Below, in pieces: positions 27,431 through 38,326 of a stretch of 64,000 bases of DNA. The number at the start of each line of letters is the position of its first letter. Position 1 is the first letter of the stretch. Made by a program: the position numbers and the translations under genes. The DNA is from Saccharomyces uvarum (Eukaryota > Ascomycota > Saccharomycetes > Saccharomycetales > Saccharomycetaceae): assembly GCA_947243795.1 (NCBI GenBank), contig OX365935.1:1-64000 (forward strand), read 5' to 3'. Under the pieces are notes generated by a model that searched no databases, had not been told where the DNA came from, and worked only from the letters and a program-made list of their open reading frames with translations.

Positions 27431-29982
27431 CTAACCTGAGTAGACTTCAAAGTTTATACGTATAGGAAGAACTGTGATTATACTGAACCCACTTATGTTT
27501 CATATACGCCCTGCTTGTAACTAAAGACCAAAAGCCATGCGACTGATACAAATGGGTGAACTTAAAAAATTCACCCTGTAAGAGGGGCGTGGGGTCAGAT
27601 GAGAAAGACTCGTGTGATATTATACCCTTCTCTCCAGGGTAGTTCGAAATGAAGATTTCTAAGACTTCACTTCCTATTTTTGGCTTACTTCCGTTCTGTT
27701 TATTTTGTAGATTCTTTGAAGTGCCTTCCGACTACCACAAGATCTGGGTGGTGCCCTGAAAACCTTCATCAGTACTGTGGTATTATGCATGGCGTAATCT
27801 ATGCTGCTAAATTAATATTTTCGTAAATGGTTTTTGTAATTTTATCAAATAATTAAAAGAATAATATCAATATAGATGATGTTTATTCTGGGCCTGTTAA
27901 AACGCATGAAAAGAAAGTCTCCGGTGCCTTGCAAAATCTTCATATCTTGATAAAGCTAAATTAGGACTTTATCTACCATCAAATATGGCAATAGGAAAAT
28001 ATACACGGGCACACTCTATATTTTACTGTAATCATATTTATGAATATGTTGAGAAATTTACTGGCTTTATATATATCTCTACTGTGTTTTCTAGAACAAT
28101 CCATCTTGTACCCAATGAGATGCTACTGTAACGCACTACATCTTTCGGATATCCCGAAAAGTATTAAATTAACTTGGTATCATATCGTATAATTTGCAAA
28201 ATGAAGACTTTAAATACTTCAATATTTTAAAGTAATATTAAAAGATTAACTTCAACAAAATTAATTAAAAATATATGACAAAACGTAATTTTACACTCTA
28301 TAAAACACACCCAACTTATTAAAACAAAATATTACTGCCTTGCATATTTTATGATATCATTATAACGATTTGACGGTTTCTCATTTTGTTCCTCTCTCCC
28401 ACATTTCAAAAGGGTCAACTTTGTTTACACACGATGAACAATCTGTGATACCAAGTCCATCTGCTCAACCATTCGCCTACATAACTAACAGACCTGGAAT
28501 ACTAGCACCAGAGAATACGTAAAAGATTAGTGAAGGACTGTATAGGTTTAAAAATCCAAATTTTCCTTATTTCATGCTCATTATTGTTATCGAATGTATC
28601 GATGTACCTGTATAATCAATTCAGCCTAAATTTCAGCATGCGTTTGAAATCAAACCCTTGGATTTTCGCTATAATAGCTGCCACCAAGCTCGAGATAGAA
28701 TGAGCCTGCATATTCACAGGTACACAGTCCCGAATATCTTCAATATCCACGGTAATGGATTAGAGTATTTGGAAAAAGCAATTTGAAGCTTCGTTGATAA
28801 AATGGCTTCGAGGAACTACTCCTCTGGCTGAACACAACAAATCACGAAGATCTCTTTCCACTAGCACAGAGACTATATTCCACAAAATCGACTGTAGCGT
28901 AAAGAATGAAGTATAGTTACCATGAACGGTAGTACTCGATCTGAGTCAATGTCGTATTTTGCACTGCTCACTATAACAACGATAATTAATAAAGTTGTAA
29001 GGGAGTACGTTGCTCTTTTTCCACAAATAACTGAGGATCTCAACATCAGCAGCGTTTCATAATTGCAAACTTGATGCATGTAAGACGCTAGTCATGCCGT
29101 TTTTGTCACGATAGCAACTGCCGCGGAAACTGTCATCAAAAACAACATGACATGGTGTTTCTTTTCTGCCAGGGTTCAGGTGCTATTAATCATGATCTGA
29201 TGAAGAATCATGTGCAAAAGCTCTAAATAGTTTTGCTGGAAATCGCGTATTATTTGGAATTTTTCACTACTCAGACACACATGAATATTCCAGATAACCG
29301 GACGGAACTGCATAAAGCCTTTAAAGCTTTCGACACAAACTTGGAATGGCACCAAAATATTTCCAGCTATACGAATCGTTTGGACTGCTGCCTTTTTCGA
29401 GCAGTTTAAGAAAAGAAAAGGCTGGGCTTAGACACGCTTGGTAATCGTCTACTATAATGTACAACAAACACTACGAGTTGTAAAAGGTGCCTCAATGCTA
29501 TACGTAACCCTCTGTAAAGACAGTTTCCAGGTTGTACCTAATAAAATGACATTTCTAGAATATTCCTTGGCTTCTACAGAATACACAAGTGAAGCTGGCC
29601 GATTAAAGCGCGATCACTACATCTCTATAATGCTACGGCCTTTTCTTGGCAAAGATCTATACTGCTGAAAAAACAAAGCTGAGATGGAAAAAACGAACCT
29701 TACGTAATCGCATTTTGAAAATCTTCCGATTAATAATCAGCTTGGCGCGGGGGAGGGGTTTTTTCCTGTCTCGTAGAAGGATCGGAAAAATAGGAAGGGC
29801 GGATGGGACGGTTCCGTTTGAAACCCTTAAAATATCAGTTTTCTATTGACCTTCAATTTGAACATACATAAGGGGATTCGTTCTGGCATTTATCATTCAA
29901 TGAATTCGATTTATGTTGTTCTTGTCCTTTATACCTAATCTTCGGCTAAAAACCATTCAAGAATATTCGAACAAAATTCATA
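27431..29982. other. 2.5 kb accessory spacer with possible relics
   Basis: No intact gene. Plus-strand fragments with protein-like texture are LSHISKGSTLFTHDEQSVIP, continuing to about 28522, a short hydrophobic piece MRLKSNPWIFAIIAATKLEI near 28637, a 42-codon ATG-started frame at 29281-29409, and a 76-codon frame at 29438-29668. None is recognised and each may be chance. The last 300 bp contain the HSP31-type promoter. Confidence 0.3.
29700..29875 (+). promoter_or_regulatory. Yap-type and STRE elements before the HSP31-type gene
   Basis: TTACGTAA (29700-29707) is a palindromic Yap-family site. AGGGG stress-response elements (Msn2/4) lie at 29754-29758 and 29871-29875. They are 276, 225 and 108 bp upstream of ATG 29983. 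HSP31 is known to respond to oxidative and general stress, so the sites fit the gene. Confidence 0.6.
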
Positions 29983-30696
29983 ATGTCTCCAAAGAAAGTA
30001 TTACTAGCGCTAACTTCATATAACGATGTCTTCTATAGCGACGGCTCTAAGACCGGTGTCTTCGCAGTGGAAGCTTTGCATCCTTTCAATACCTTCAAAA
30101 AAGAAGGTTTTGAAGTTGACTTCGTATCTGAAACTGGTAAGTTTGGTTGGGATGAACATTCCTTGGCTAAGGAGGCCCTAGACGGCCAAGATAAGGCTGA
30201 TTTAGAAAATAAGGGTTCCGATTTCAATAAGGCGCTGGCCAAAATCAAGACTCCTAAGGAGGTCAACGCAGATGACTACCAGATCTTCTTTGCATCTGCT
30301 GGCCACGGTACTTTGTTCGATTACCCAAAGGCCAAAGACCTACAAGATATTGCATCTGATATCTACGCTAACGGAGGTGTTATTGCAGCTGTTTGCCACG
30401 GTCCTGCTATTTTCGATGGCTTAACGAATAAAAGTACAGGTAAGCCATTGATCGAAGGCAAATCAATAACTGGTTTCACCGATGTTGGTGAAAACGTTTT
30501 GGGCTTGGACAGTATTTTGAAGGCTAAGGGCTTGGCGACAGTTGAAGATATTGCTAAGAAGTATGGCGCTAAGTATTTGGCTCCAATTGGCCCCTGGGAT
30601 GATTACTCCATTACTGACGGAAAACTGGTCACTGGTGTCAACCCAGCTTCTGCCCATTCCACTGCTGTTAGGTCCATCAAGGCTTTGGAAAATTAG
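29983..30696 (+). CDS. HSP31-family DJ-1/PfpI glyoxalase III chaperone
   Basis: 237 residues, identical in length to Hsp31-34. The DJ-1 superfamily nucleophile elbow AAVCHGP places Cys138 and His139, with Glu170 (TDVGE) completing the Hsp31 triad, and the SAGHGT loop (105-110) is present. The family acts as a glutathione-independent methylglyoxal glyoxalase and a stress chaperone in the cytosol. In S. cerevisiae HSP31 (YDR533C) is the centromere-side neighbour of FIT1 (YDR534C), on the same strand. The same order and orientation is seen here, 3.4 kb apart. HSP32/33/SNO4 are also subtelomeric, so which paralogue this is cannot be settled by eye; it resembles HSP31 closely. Confidence 0.92.
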   Translation: MSPKKVLLALTSYNDVFYSDGSKTGVFAVEALHPFNTFKKEGFEVDFVSETGKFGWDEHSLAKEALDGQDKADLENKGSDFNKALAKIKTPKEVNADDYQIFFASAGHGTLFDYPKAKDLQDIASDIYANGGVIAAVCHGPAIFDGLTNKSTGKPLIEGKSITGFTDVGENVLGLDSILKAKGLATVEDIAKKYGAKYLAPIGPWDDYSITDGKLVTGVNPASAHSTAVRSIKALEN

Positions 30697-31442
30697 ATTG
30701 AAACCATTTATCATTATTCATAAGGTTATGTAGTTATAGGTTTAGTGTAAAATTGGTCAAGAAAAAATTATCGATGTGGGAATGGCTTAAATATTTGATT
30801 ATTGAGACAAAATAGTCCCGCAAAAAAAAACAGTGTGGGAGCTCAACAAGGCATCACTATTTTTCATTCTCTTAGCTACAAACGCACTAATAACAGTTAA
30901 TTTATTTTTTGAGCTCTTCAAGAAATTCTATTTAGTAATTTGACCACAATGTTTAAGCCAGTTTCGGTATCTTTCTAGAGATTCGTCTACGGGAATGACT
31001 GTCCACTTAACGACTAATTTTCGATAAACAAAAATGTATACGGTTTTCTTGAGTACTACGAATAACAAGGGCACCAGCTGAATTACACAAAAGGATATTA
31101 CAAGACGTTACAATAAACGCACACAGAGCACTACATTAGTCGCCCCTGGAAATATTGCTTTTATTATAATCACAAACTCATATTCCCTGATAGACAGTAA
31201 AAACATCGACAGTCTATCATATAAGCTGTTCTTCTGCAAAACACATTTTCATAATACCCAGGATCTTAAAATGCTTTGCCTTACAGTCTGATACTGAAAT
31301 AAGAGGACGTATCTCAGAATCTTTAGTTTCAATAATGGCTCTTCTCATTATTTACTGATATACTAATACTATAAATGGTATATTAGTAGCAATATTTTTG
31401 ATTTGGGCCTTTTCCATGTTGCAATATCTTTCAACATAATAA
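30697..31442. other. 3' spacer after the HSP31-type gene
   Basis: About 750 bp of AT-rich DNA with no recognisable feature. Confidence 0.4.
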
Positions 31443-32352
31443 TTATAAAACCAAAAAAACAACACCAATATAGGCCGCGGTTAGCGCGGTTCCTTGTTGA
31501 TTTATTTCTGCTATTCCGTTACTGTATACTTTCATAGTGTGATATGGAGAAAGGGTATCCACGGAAGATGATGAGGCCGTATTAATGTCAGCCATTTCGG
31601 GAGGTGTTCATGAAAGTTTTATGTGCGGATAGAGGTCCTGTGCGTCAAATGGTAAAAGAATATAGTCGTATTGAGACACCTGGTTGTGCTTGATGTTTAC
31701 CACCCTGATTTGCCTCACCTTCCGCTTGGTCTGTTAGGAGTGAGTATTCTGTCGTGAAACCTAGTATTGGCAATAAATTATATATTTATAGAGCAACTCT
31801 CCTCATTGCTTTTCTTTAGGAAGCCACCTTTACAGCCCGGCTTCCGTGTCTACTCATACTAGTAAAGGCGGATACTTAAAGATAGTCACCAAAGTTTTTT
31901 TCAGTGCCTGTCCCATGGTTGGTATTAGCTTGGCTAGTTCCATTGATATTCTGCTATTCGTCTAAGTCCCATACCTGTGCTAGAGTGTGCTGTTGTGAGA
32001 ACTAAATGTTACTAAAGGACTTGAAACATGGTTAATGCATTTCGCGATAGCTAGGAATGAAACGAAAAAAGATTGGCCAATTTGAATAGAACCTCCTGAG
32101 TCGTAATTATGCGAGGTATCAGTAATTACACTGGTTATAGTTACGCCCTTTTAGATAACACGTCGTTCCTTGTTTGGTTTTACCAGTAAAAGAGCTGGCG
32201 ACTTTATTTAACTATTCGAAGACTTGGATGTAGCAGTACGGTAAGAGGGTGGATTCGGAAAAACAACCGTGCTATTTCCCGATTTTAGTAACTGATTTTC
32301 CATCAACGATCGGCGGCCAGACGCCCGTTGTAAACTTTATTGCGGAGATACA
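31443..32352 (-). pseudogene. Decayed GPI-anchored cell-wall protein gene
   Basis: The minus strand shows coding texture across ~900 bp in shifting frames. From the 5' side: SAIKFTTGVWPPIVDGKSVT, TVVFPNPPSYRTATSKSS, VTITSVITDTSHNYDSGGSI, NINGTSQANTNHGTGTEKNF, EGEANQGGKHQAQPGVSI, and finally MADINTASSSSVDTLSPYHT leading to the tail GTALTAAYIGVVFLVL with a stop at 31443-31445. The Ser/Thr/Asn richness and hydrophobic C-terminus indicate a GPI mannoprotein. At least four frame breaks or stops separate the pieces. I do not recognise the exact family. It is unrelated in sequence to the relic at 27014. Confidence 0.6.
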
Positions 32353-35300
32353 AGTGTCAGATAATATAATATAGGAAAAGCGAAGTATTAGCAAATAACA
32401 AATGTCTCAGAATAGTCGAAACAAAAGAGGCAATTATGTAAACGACAACTTTTGGGTCTCAAGTTTATTAAGGAGGATGTTAATTGGAATGAAGAAAGCT
32501 TATTTTTACGCATAATTTCGTGGCTAGATCATTGGCAGTGGCAGAAATTCATATCTAATGAATCCTCAATGGTTATTGTTAGCCTGATCTAGACACATAC
32601 CTTACGGTATAGGCTAGGTCCCTGTTCTGCCTGAGCTTATCGTTTACACCCCTTTTTTTAGTGCATAACGCCTTAATTACTACTATTACTGTCCTATTTG
32701 CTTGTATTGTTTCTTAGATACAAACAACTACGTTTAAAGAATGCCATACAAACTTTTCTGCGGTCAGCGAAAAAGCCGTCACGAGGGTTTTTTTAGATCC
32801 GAAGACAGTGCCGCAGGAAGGAAAAGAATAGGTTGAGAATATGTTGCCTAAATCAAAGTTTTTGCCAATATCGCCTTCTTAGTACTGAAAAATAACGATT
32901 CTGTTATGAGGCACGGCTCATTTGGAGGACAGCTAGTGGCCTTTTTGTGAAGAAGGATTCGTATAGGGAGCCATAAAGTGACGGTTTTTTTCGGAAGCAC
33001 CAAGGTCGCGTAGCATTCTACCATTAAGAGCCGTCCCCTGACTTTCCTTGGCATAGAGATACTAACCTTATCGATAGGAATGTACCCATTGTAGCAGCAT
33101 GTGTAAATTACATTGTGTCTTAATTTTTTCAAAAAGAAAACTTAAATCTCGTAAGATCAAAGTCTGAGTTTATCACCATTTGAATTAATTGTACAGAAAA
33201 ATGGCAGGGCCGTTACTGGTGTGCAAATGATCTAGAACCTTAAATTTCGCTGAAACGTATTAATCGAACATTTTGAGACGAATAAGCCAGGCACAAGGTG
33301 CGCCTGTTGATGAAATCTCAAAATGCAGAACCGTTTGCTAGTAAAACACGGGTAACCCATACGCCGGTCCTTTAGCCCCACCTCCATCTTTACCGGTATA
33401 GTGATTTAATAGATTACATGTAAATTTTAAGTGGTCGTTATCAAAGCCACATGGGTTGATGTTACACTATTTTCTTGCCTAGCCCCCTCTGGCCTGTAAA
33501 ATTCTTAGAAAGCATACTGTACACGGCCCTAGAAGTGGTAGTTTGGCCAAAATCGCATGGTCGTTCTATTAGAAACCACATTGGAAGAACTCTGAAACAA
33601 GATGCAGTATTGATTACTGGTTTTGTAAGATATTGGAAAAATATTACGTAATTTAGCTAATAAAACACAAATAGCGTGAAAAGAGGGGGGCTAGAATGTT
33701 CAATTCAAAGCGTATGATATTCATTATTTCGAATTCAAGAGGGAAGACTATGCGAAGTACAGAGCGAGCTGCATACTGCACGGCAAACAGCATGTTATAT
33801 TCTGATCGGACCATTATTCTTCGAGTCTCGGAGATACATACTTTTCACAGCAGTAAAATCATTTCAGGAGATTGAAGCTGAATCGTTTCGACAAGATAGC
33901 TGCACGTAGGACAAGTTACCGTAGCCAACATACCTATGCTTCATTTCCTGAGGCATATTTACTACTTTAATGTCCCCTTCTTTCCTATTAGTCTATGTGC
34001 CTTGAGACATCCAAGACTTTTTTAACCTGCGTGCGAATGTTCTTTACGACAAAACATTCCCCAAGAGAAAGCCCGCACGAAACCACCGCCCACGGGACAT
34101 TCATTGCTGGGGTACACCTGGTGACGCTATTAGAGTTTCTTACTCCTAAGAAACTGCTGTGGGAAAAGCCCGCTTTCTTTTTATTTGTAGTTCCAAAAAA
34201 GGAAAATGAGTTTATCATGCCGTCGCCAGAGAAATGCCGTACGACGACGAGGCCAATAATTGCTATGACAAATTAAATTGCTACATAATTACACGCCTAA
34301 TTGGTTTTTCTCTCATTTCTGCATTTTTGAGAAACTTAATTTCATGTAATTAGCTCCATATACCGAATATATTGAGTATGATACCGGTTTTTCCATATTT
34401 CTGAATAAAAATCGGAGATCATTCTGTTTTTCCCAGAATGTATACAGAGAAACGTCTTACTTTTACTTTATTGCATGATTTTTCTTTTCATTTTTGCTCT
34501 TTAAGGGACCTTTATTTCAGTGACACAGTTAATTTACGCTGGAAGATTACAGTGGATAAGGCACCTCAGAAAATGATATGTTCTATAGTATATAACGTCA
34601 CTTTTAGGGGACTGTAGGGAGGAAACCCAGGGAAGAATTTTTCAAGAGTTCAAACACTCGTTATAACTTTTTGTCTGGGCGTTCACCTAATTTGCAAAGC
34701 TTATAGCAAGATTACGCCTGTGTTGTAATAACGACGCCTTGTCATTTCCGTCCATTCTAGGAATTTCCTTGACTATGCGATGGTAATTAAAAATTTAGGT
34801 TTGTTTAATGAGTAATTAGTAATTTGCTCCGTAAACTTTGAAGATAGAATGCAAGTGTCAAATTTGGAAACTGCTTAAGATTCAGCAATGTATGCGTTGA
34901 ATTTCTTTTTTTCTGGAAGCATTGATATTCTAAAACTTGAAGCAGTTACATCATTGCAACGGTAGTGATTTTCTTTTCGTCGCATAGTTACGAAAAAAAC
35001 CGTATTTCGCTATTGCATAACGATTTTTCATGGTGATGTGCTTAGCTCTACAGAAAATAAGATTTGACGATAACCAAAAAGAAATACTACTAGTCTGCAA
35101 GTGAAGCATTTCTTGAGGCATCGTAGCATCACGGATCTTAGCACTTTTTTTTCGCAAGATTTCACACATGTGTTTAGGTCACGTTTCTTAGCTTCCAAGT
35201 TGGAGATATGAGTATATTCGATAAATGTGGCTCGAGGTCTTTGGTTTTCATCTCTTGTTAATCAGGCGCTAGATTAACTGTCAAGCAAATATCTAATAAA

Positions 35301-35545
35301 GAAGAAAAAAGCGCTCACTATTGTTGAGTTGGACAATAGGCGGGGAAATTATGTAAGACTGTTGTTTTCCATTGTATATGCAGATATACACACATTGATA
35401 TATAGAGAAGATGAAAGGTGAGATAAGTTATTATAATTAATTAAGGGAAGTGACCTTTAGAGAGAGAAAGAACGTATCTACAGTGCCTGATTTTATTTGG
35501 TACTGGTATGCATGGCATTGGGAATTGAGCAATTTCGAAAGAAAC
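32353..35545. other. 3.2 kb gene-poor accessory stretch
   Basis: No intact gene. Open frames of 94 (minus, 32848-33132), 76 (minus, 33988-34218) and 93 codons (plus, 33995-34276) overlap each other or lack family features. No LTR, tRNA or relic could be named. It marks the border between variable subtelomere and the conserved chromosome VIII core. Confidence 0.4.
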
Positions 35546-37450
35546 TTATTCCTTTTTGGAAGAAGAGAACTTTGATGTGAATTTTTTGAACCAGTCAAGA
35601 ATTGGGTCATTGTCCTTGGTGTCGACGTATTCACCTTCTTCGATGTTTTCGACAGCGACAGTATCGGTTAATATAGGATCTCTTAGACACAAGGAGAACG
35701 CGATCAATGGGGCACAGAACACCAAAGCAACTATAGTTTCCAATCTTTGAACATATCTATAAGCGTTCATTAAAGCAACTCTTTGAGGGGTACCCCAAGT
35801 ATAAGTTTCGATAAAAGTATATGGCGCCGAGTAAGCGGCTGTGGCCAACGTGACATCGCCCATTCTCTTCAAGATTTGTTTGTACAAGGTTTGAGTCCAA
35901 ATGGCACCGGAAACAGCAGAACCGACAGCAGAACCAATTCTATACAAGGTATAGTTTAAAGCAGTGACTGTAGCCAAGTTTTCGTGCGAAACAGCAGATT
36001 GCACAGAAACGGTAACTGGGTAAGTAAACAAAGTAGTACCAAGACCCCAAACACATAACGCACCAATGATACCCGAATGAGATTCTCTGCCACCTCTGAA
36101 ACGGTATAATAGGCCCATGGCTAACATCCACAAACAGCAACCAAACATGATGAATGGCTTCAATCTAGTACACCTTGTCATTAGCAAACCGAAAAATGGT
36201 GAGGCCACAACAGAGACAAATGATGATAGCGTGGCGATTCTGGTAGCGGACTTAATGGATTCATTGACACCAACAATCATCACGGTGTACAGATAGTCAG
36301 CAGCCATGTAGTAGATGAAATCAATCAAGAAAGAGATACCCATGGAAGACCATACACCTCTATCTTTAACCAATTTGTATGGAATAATTGGGTCCCTAGC
36401 AACTCTATATTCCCAAACCCACAGGATAGGAATCAAAACAAAACCAAGAACAAATGGACCGATCAATCTTGAGTCATTCCAAGTAGTCTTGACACCACCG
36501 GCTAAAGTCAATGGGACCAAGATACAACCCAAGGAACAACCCATCAAGATGACACCAATGACATCTAACTTCCAGAACAATTGTCCCAAAATCTTGGCGA
36601 AACCATGTTCTTGGTAGTAAGACTTTTCATCTTTCAAAGCGTGCCATTCGGGAGTCTTTCTGGCGATCCATTGCATGTGTAGCATACACAGGACGATCGG
36701 AATACATGATAGAGGAAAGATGAAAGCCCACATACCGATATCCCAAGACCAGTTTTCGACAGGGTTAGCCTTGGAAGTGATGTTACCGGCAATCCAAGTG
36801 TTGATAATAAATGGCCAAGTGGGCGCAAATTGGTATAACAGTCTCCATTTCAAAGAGGAGAAATCGGATAGAATAATCAAAAGAATTAAGATGACTCCGA
36901 CATAACCGGCATTATAGAAAATCGCACCAGCGGCGTATCTTTGAACATCATATGCCTGAGATTGAATGATGGTACCAACGACATAAAGAATGACGGCACT
37001 GATGAAAAGATATAATCTACCAAAAACATCGGACAATCTGGCGTAGATGATTTGCGAAGCGGCACTGACGACGGCGTTGATAACGTTAATAGTAGATAGC
37101 AGGGAATGTTCGCTGTAGGAAGAGGTAGCATACCCAGTGTAAATGTAACGGATGTTACCGTCTAGCCCGTAACCGTAACCACACACAAAAGCACTGAACA
37201 GCAAGATTGCTTGGAAGTACCATTTCTTGTAAGCCTCACCAATGATTTCGGTTTGCTTAATGACCAAGCTTTTGTTTTGTCTCAAGGCATCGTATTTACC
37301 AGACAATTGAGGGATACCGCCGTCATAAGCACGACTATCCGAGTCGGAAGTAGAGTTGATATTGCCATAAGACTTTAACTCGTGCTCTTTGTTCACCGGA
37401 ACCTGCTTTTTATGTACAGTAGTAGAACCGTGAGAGTCAATGGATTCCAT
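35546..37450 (-). CDS. ARN1: Siderophore-iron transporter, ferrichrome type (ARN1)
   Basis: 634 residues, against 627 remembered for S. cerevisiae Arn1. It is a 14-TM major facilitator siderophore:H+ symporter that imports ferrichrome-type chelates through plasma and endosomal membranes. The ~70-residue hydrophilic N-terminus is followed by FSAFVCGYGYGLDGNIRYIY, the family hallmark, then a TM bundle with RLSDVFGRLY (loop 2-3). The C-terminal tail has DTKDNDPILDWF. The first ~50 residues are the least conserved compared with S. cerevisiae. ARN2 is an alternative, but the position next to EFM1 matches YHL040C. A TGCACCC box lies ~250 bp upstream, as expected for an Aft1 target. It lies 11 kb from the FIT gene. 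Confidence 0.92.
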   Translation of the reverse strand: MESIDSHGSTTVHKKQVPVNKEHELKSYGNINSTSDSDSRAYDGGIPQLSGKYDALRQNKSLVIKQTEIIGEAYKKWYFQAILLFSAFVCGYGYGLDGNIRYIYTGYATSSYSEHSLLSTINVINAVVSAASQIIYARLSDVFGRLYLFISAVILYVVGTIIQSQAYDVQRYAAGAIFYNAGYVGVILILLIILSDFSSLKWRLLYQFAPTWPFIINTWIAGNITSKANPVENWSWDIGMWAFIFPLSCIPIVLCMLHMQWIARKTPEWHALKDEKSYYQEHGFAKILGQLFWKLDVIGVILMGCSLGCILVPLTLAGGVKTTWNDSRLIGPFVLGFVLIPILWVWEYRVARDPIIPYKLVKDRGVWSSMGISFLIDFIYYMAADYLYTVMIVGVNESIKSATRIATLSSFVSVVASPFFGLLMTRCTRLKPFIMFGCCLWMLAMGLLYRFRGGRESHSGIIGALCVWGLGTTLFTYPVTVSVQSAVSHENLATVTALNYTLYRIGSAVGSAVSGAIWTQTLYKQILKRMGDVTLATAAYSAPYTFIETYTWGTPQRVALMNAYRYVQRLETIVALVFCAPLIAFSLCLRDPILTDTVAVENIEEGEYVDTKDNDPILDWFKKFTSKFSSSKKE

Positions 37451-37697
37451 TGTTAATGTACTATATATTTACAATGATTACTTACTTATTTCAGTGAGAA
37501 ATGAAAGAGAGAGATAACATAACAACAAAAACAAAAACAAAAGAACCTATCGCATTCTGGCCCCCTATATATGATTCCGTACCGGCCGGCTGATCACCAC
37601 TTCTCTGCGTCTTGCACAACTGTCATAGAAACCATGCTTTGTTTAATGGCACTTTTTAGTAGTATGTGCTTGCCATATTTTTTACACCTACTTTTAT

Positions 37698-37704
37698 GGG
37701 TGCA
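37698..37704 (-). promoter_or_regulatory. Aft1/Aft2-type box of ARN1
   Basis: GGGTGCA on the plus strand is TGCACCC on the ARN1 strand, 248 bp upstream of ATG 37450. Iron-regulated expression through Aft1 is established for ARN1 in S. cerevisiae. Confidence 0.7.
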
Positions 37705-38023
37705 TTTAAGCCAGTTAGGCATCCCGGATAGGAAAGAGAGCAAAAAGCCAAGACATTAAAGGCCTCCAGATAAATGCAGGCACGTAGATCCTATCCCAAA
37801 ATACAGGCCCTGAAAAATATCAGGGCGAATCAACAGTGCAATTTGCTCTGGCCAAGATAAAAAATTTGCTCTCCAAATTTCTATTGTTGGGTTTTTATTT
37901 GCAGGTGCATTTTGCGACATAGCTTCATTCAGCGATCTTTAAGGTTTATTGTGGCACATACGTATGTGCCATTTAGGAAACCTTTTATTGGCTCTGGTTT
38001 CGGCAGCATGGATCATTAGTCAG

Positions 38024-38062
38024 CAAACGCCGCTGGCAAACGCCGCTGGCAAACGCCGCTGG
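38024..38062. repeat. 13-bp minisatellite, three exact copies
   Basis: CAAACGCCGCTGG occurs three times without change at 38024-38036, 38037-38049 and 38050-38062. It is GC-rich within AT-rich intergenic DNA. Confidence 0.95.
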
Positions 38063-38326
38063 CAATATCCCTCACCTCACTCTTTGGCCTTGCTTACGCA
38101 CATCTTGTCATTGATAACTATGATTGCAGTTGGAATACCGCACGCATGTCTTTCGTTTAAGACGGCGGTGCCTGCGATGAGCTCAATGAAAAAAAAATTT
38201 CAACTTTGATTATGTTGACAAAGAAGAAAAAAGGGAAAAAAAAATGAGAGAAAGAACAGAACGTCGAACTTGAAAGTCTCCCCACTGCCATAGTAATTAA
38301 TCAAGCGCGGTGCATTCATTTTCACG

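Larger units (their letters stand above)
37451..38326. other. ARN1-EFM1 divergent intergenic region
   Basis: 876 bp shared by two divergent genes. It contains one Aft-type box (37698) and a 13-bp minisatellite (38024-38062). The 86-codon plus frame at 37949-38209 runs through the minisatellite and is probably not a gene. Confidence 0.5.

Noticed and set aside
31743-32020. Plus-strand hydrophobic reading (FFSVPVPWLVLAWLVPLIF) as a membrane protein
   Set aside because: The minus strand gives a better wall-protein reading across a longer span, so this is taken as its shadow.
37949-38209. 86-codon plus frame through the minisatellite before EFM1
   Set aside because: Its centre is the GC-rich 13-bp repeat; no family similarity.
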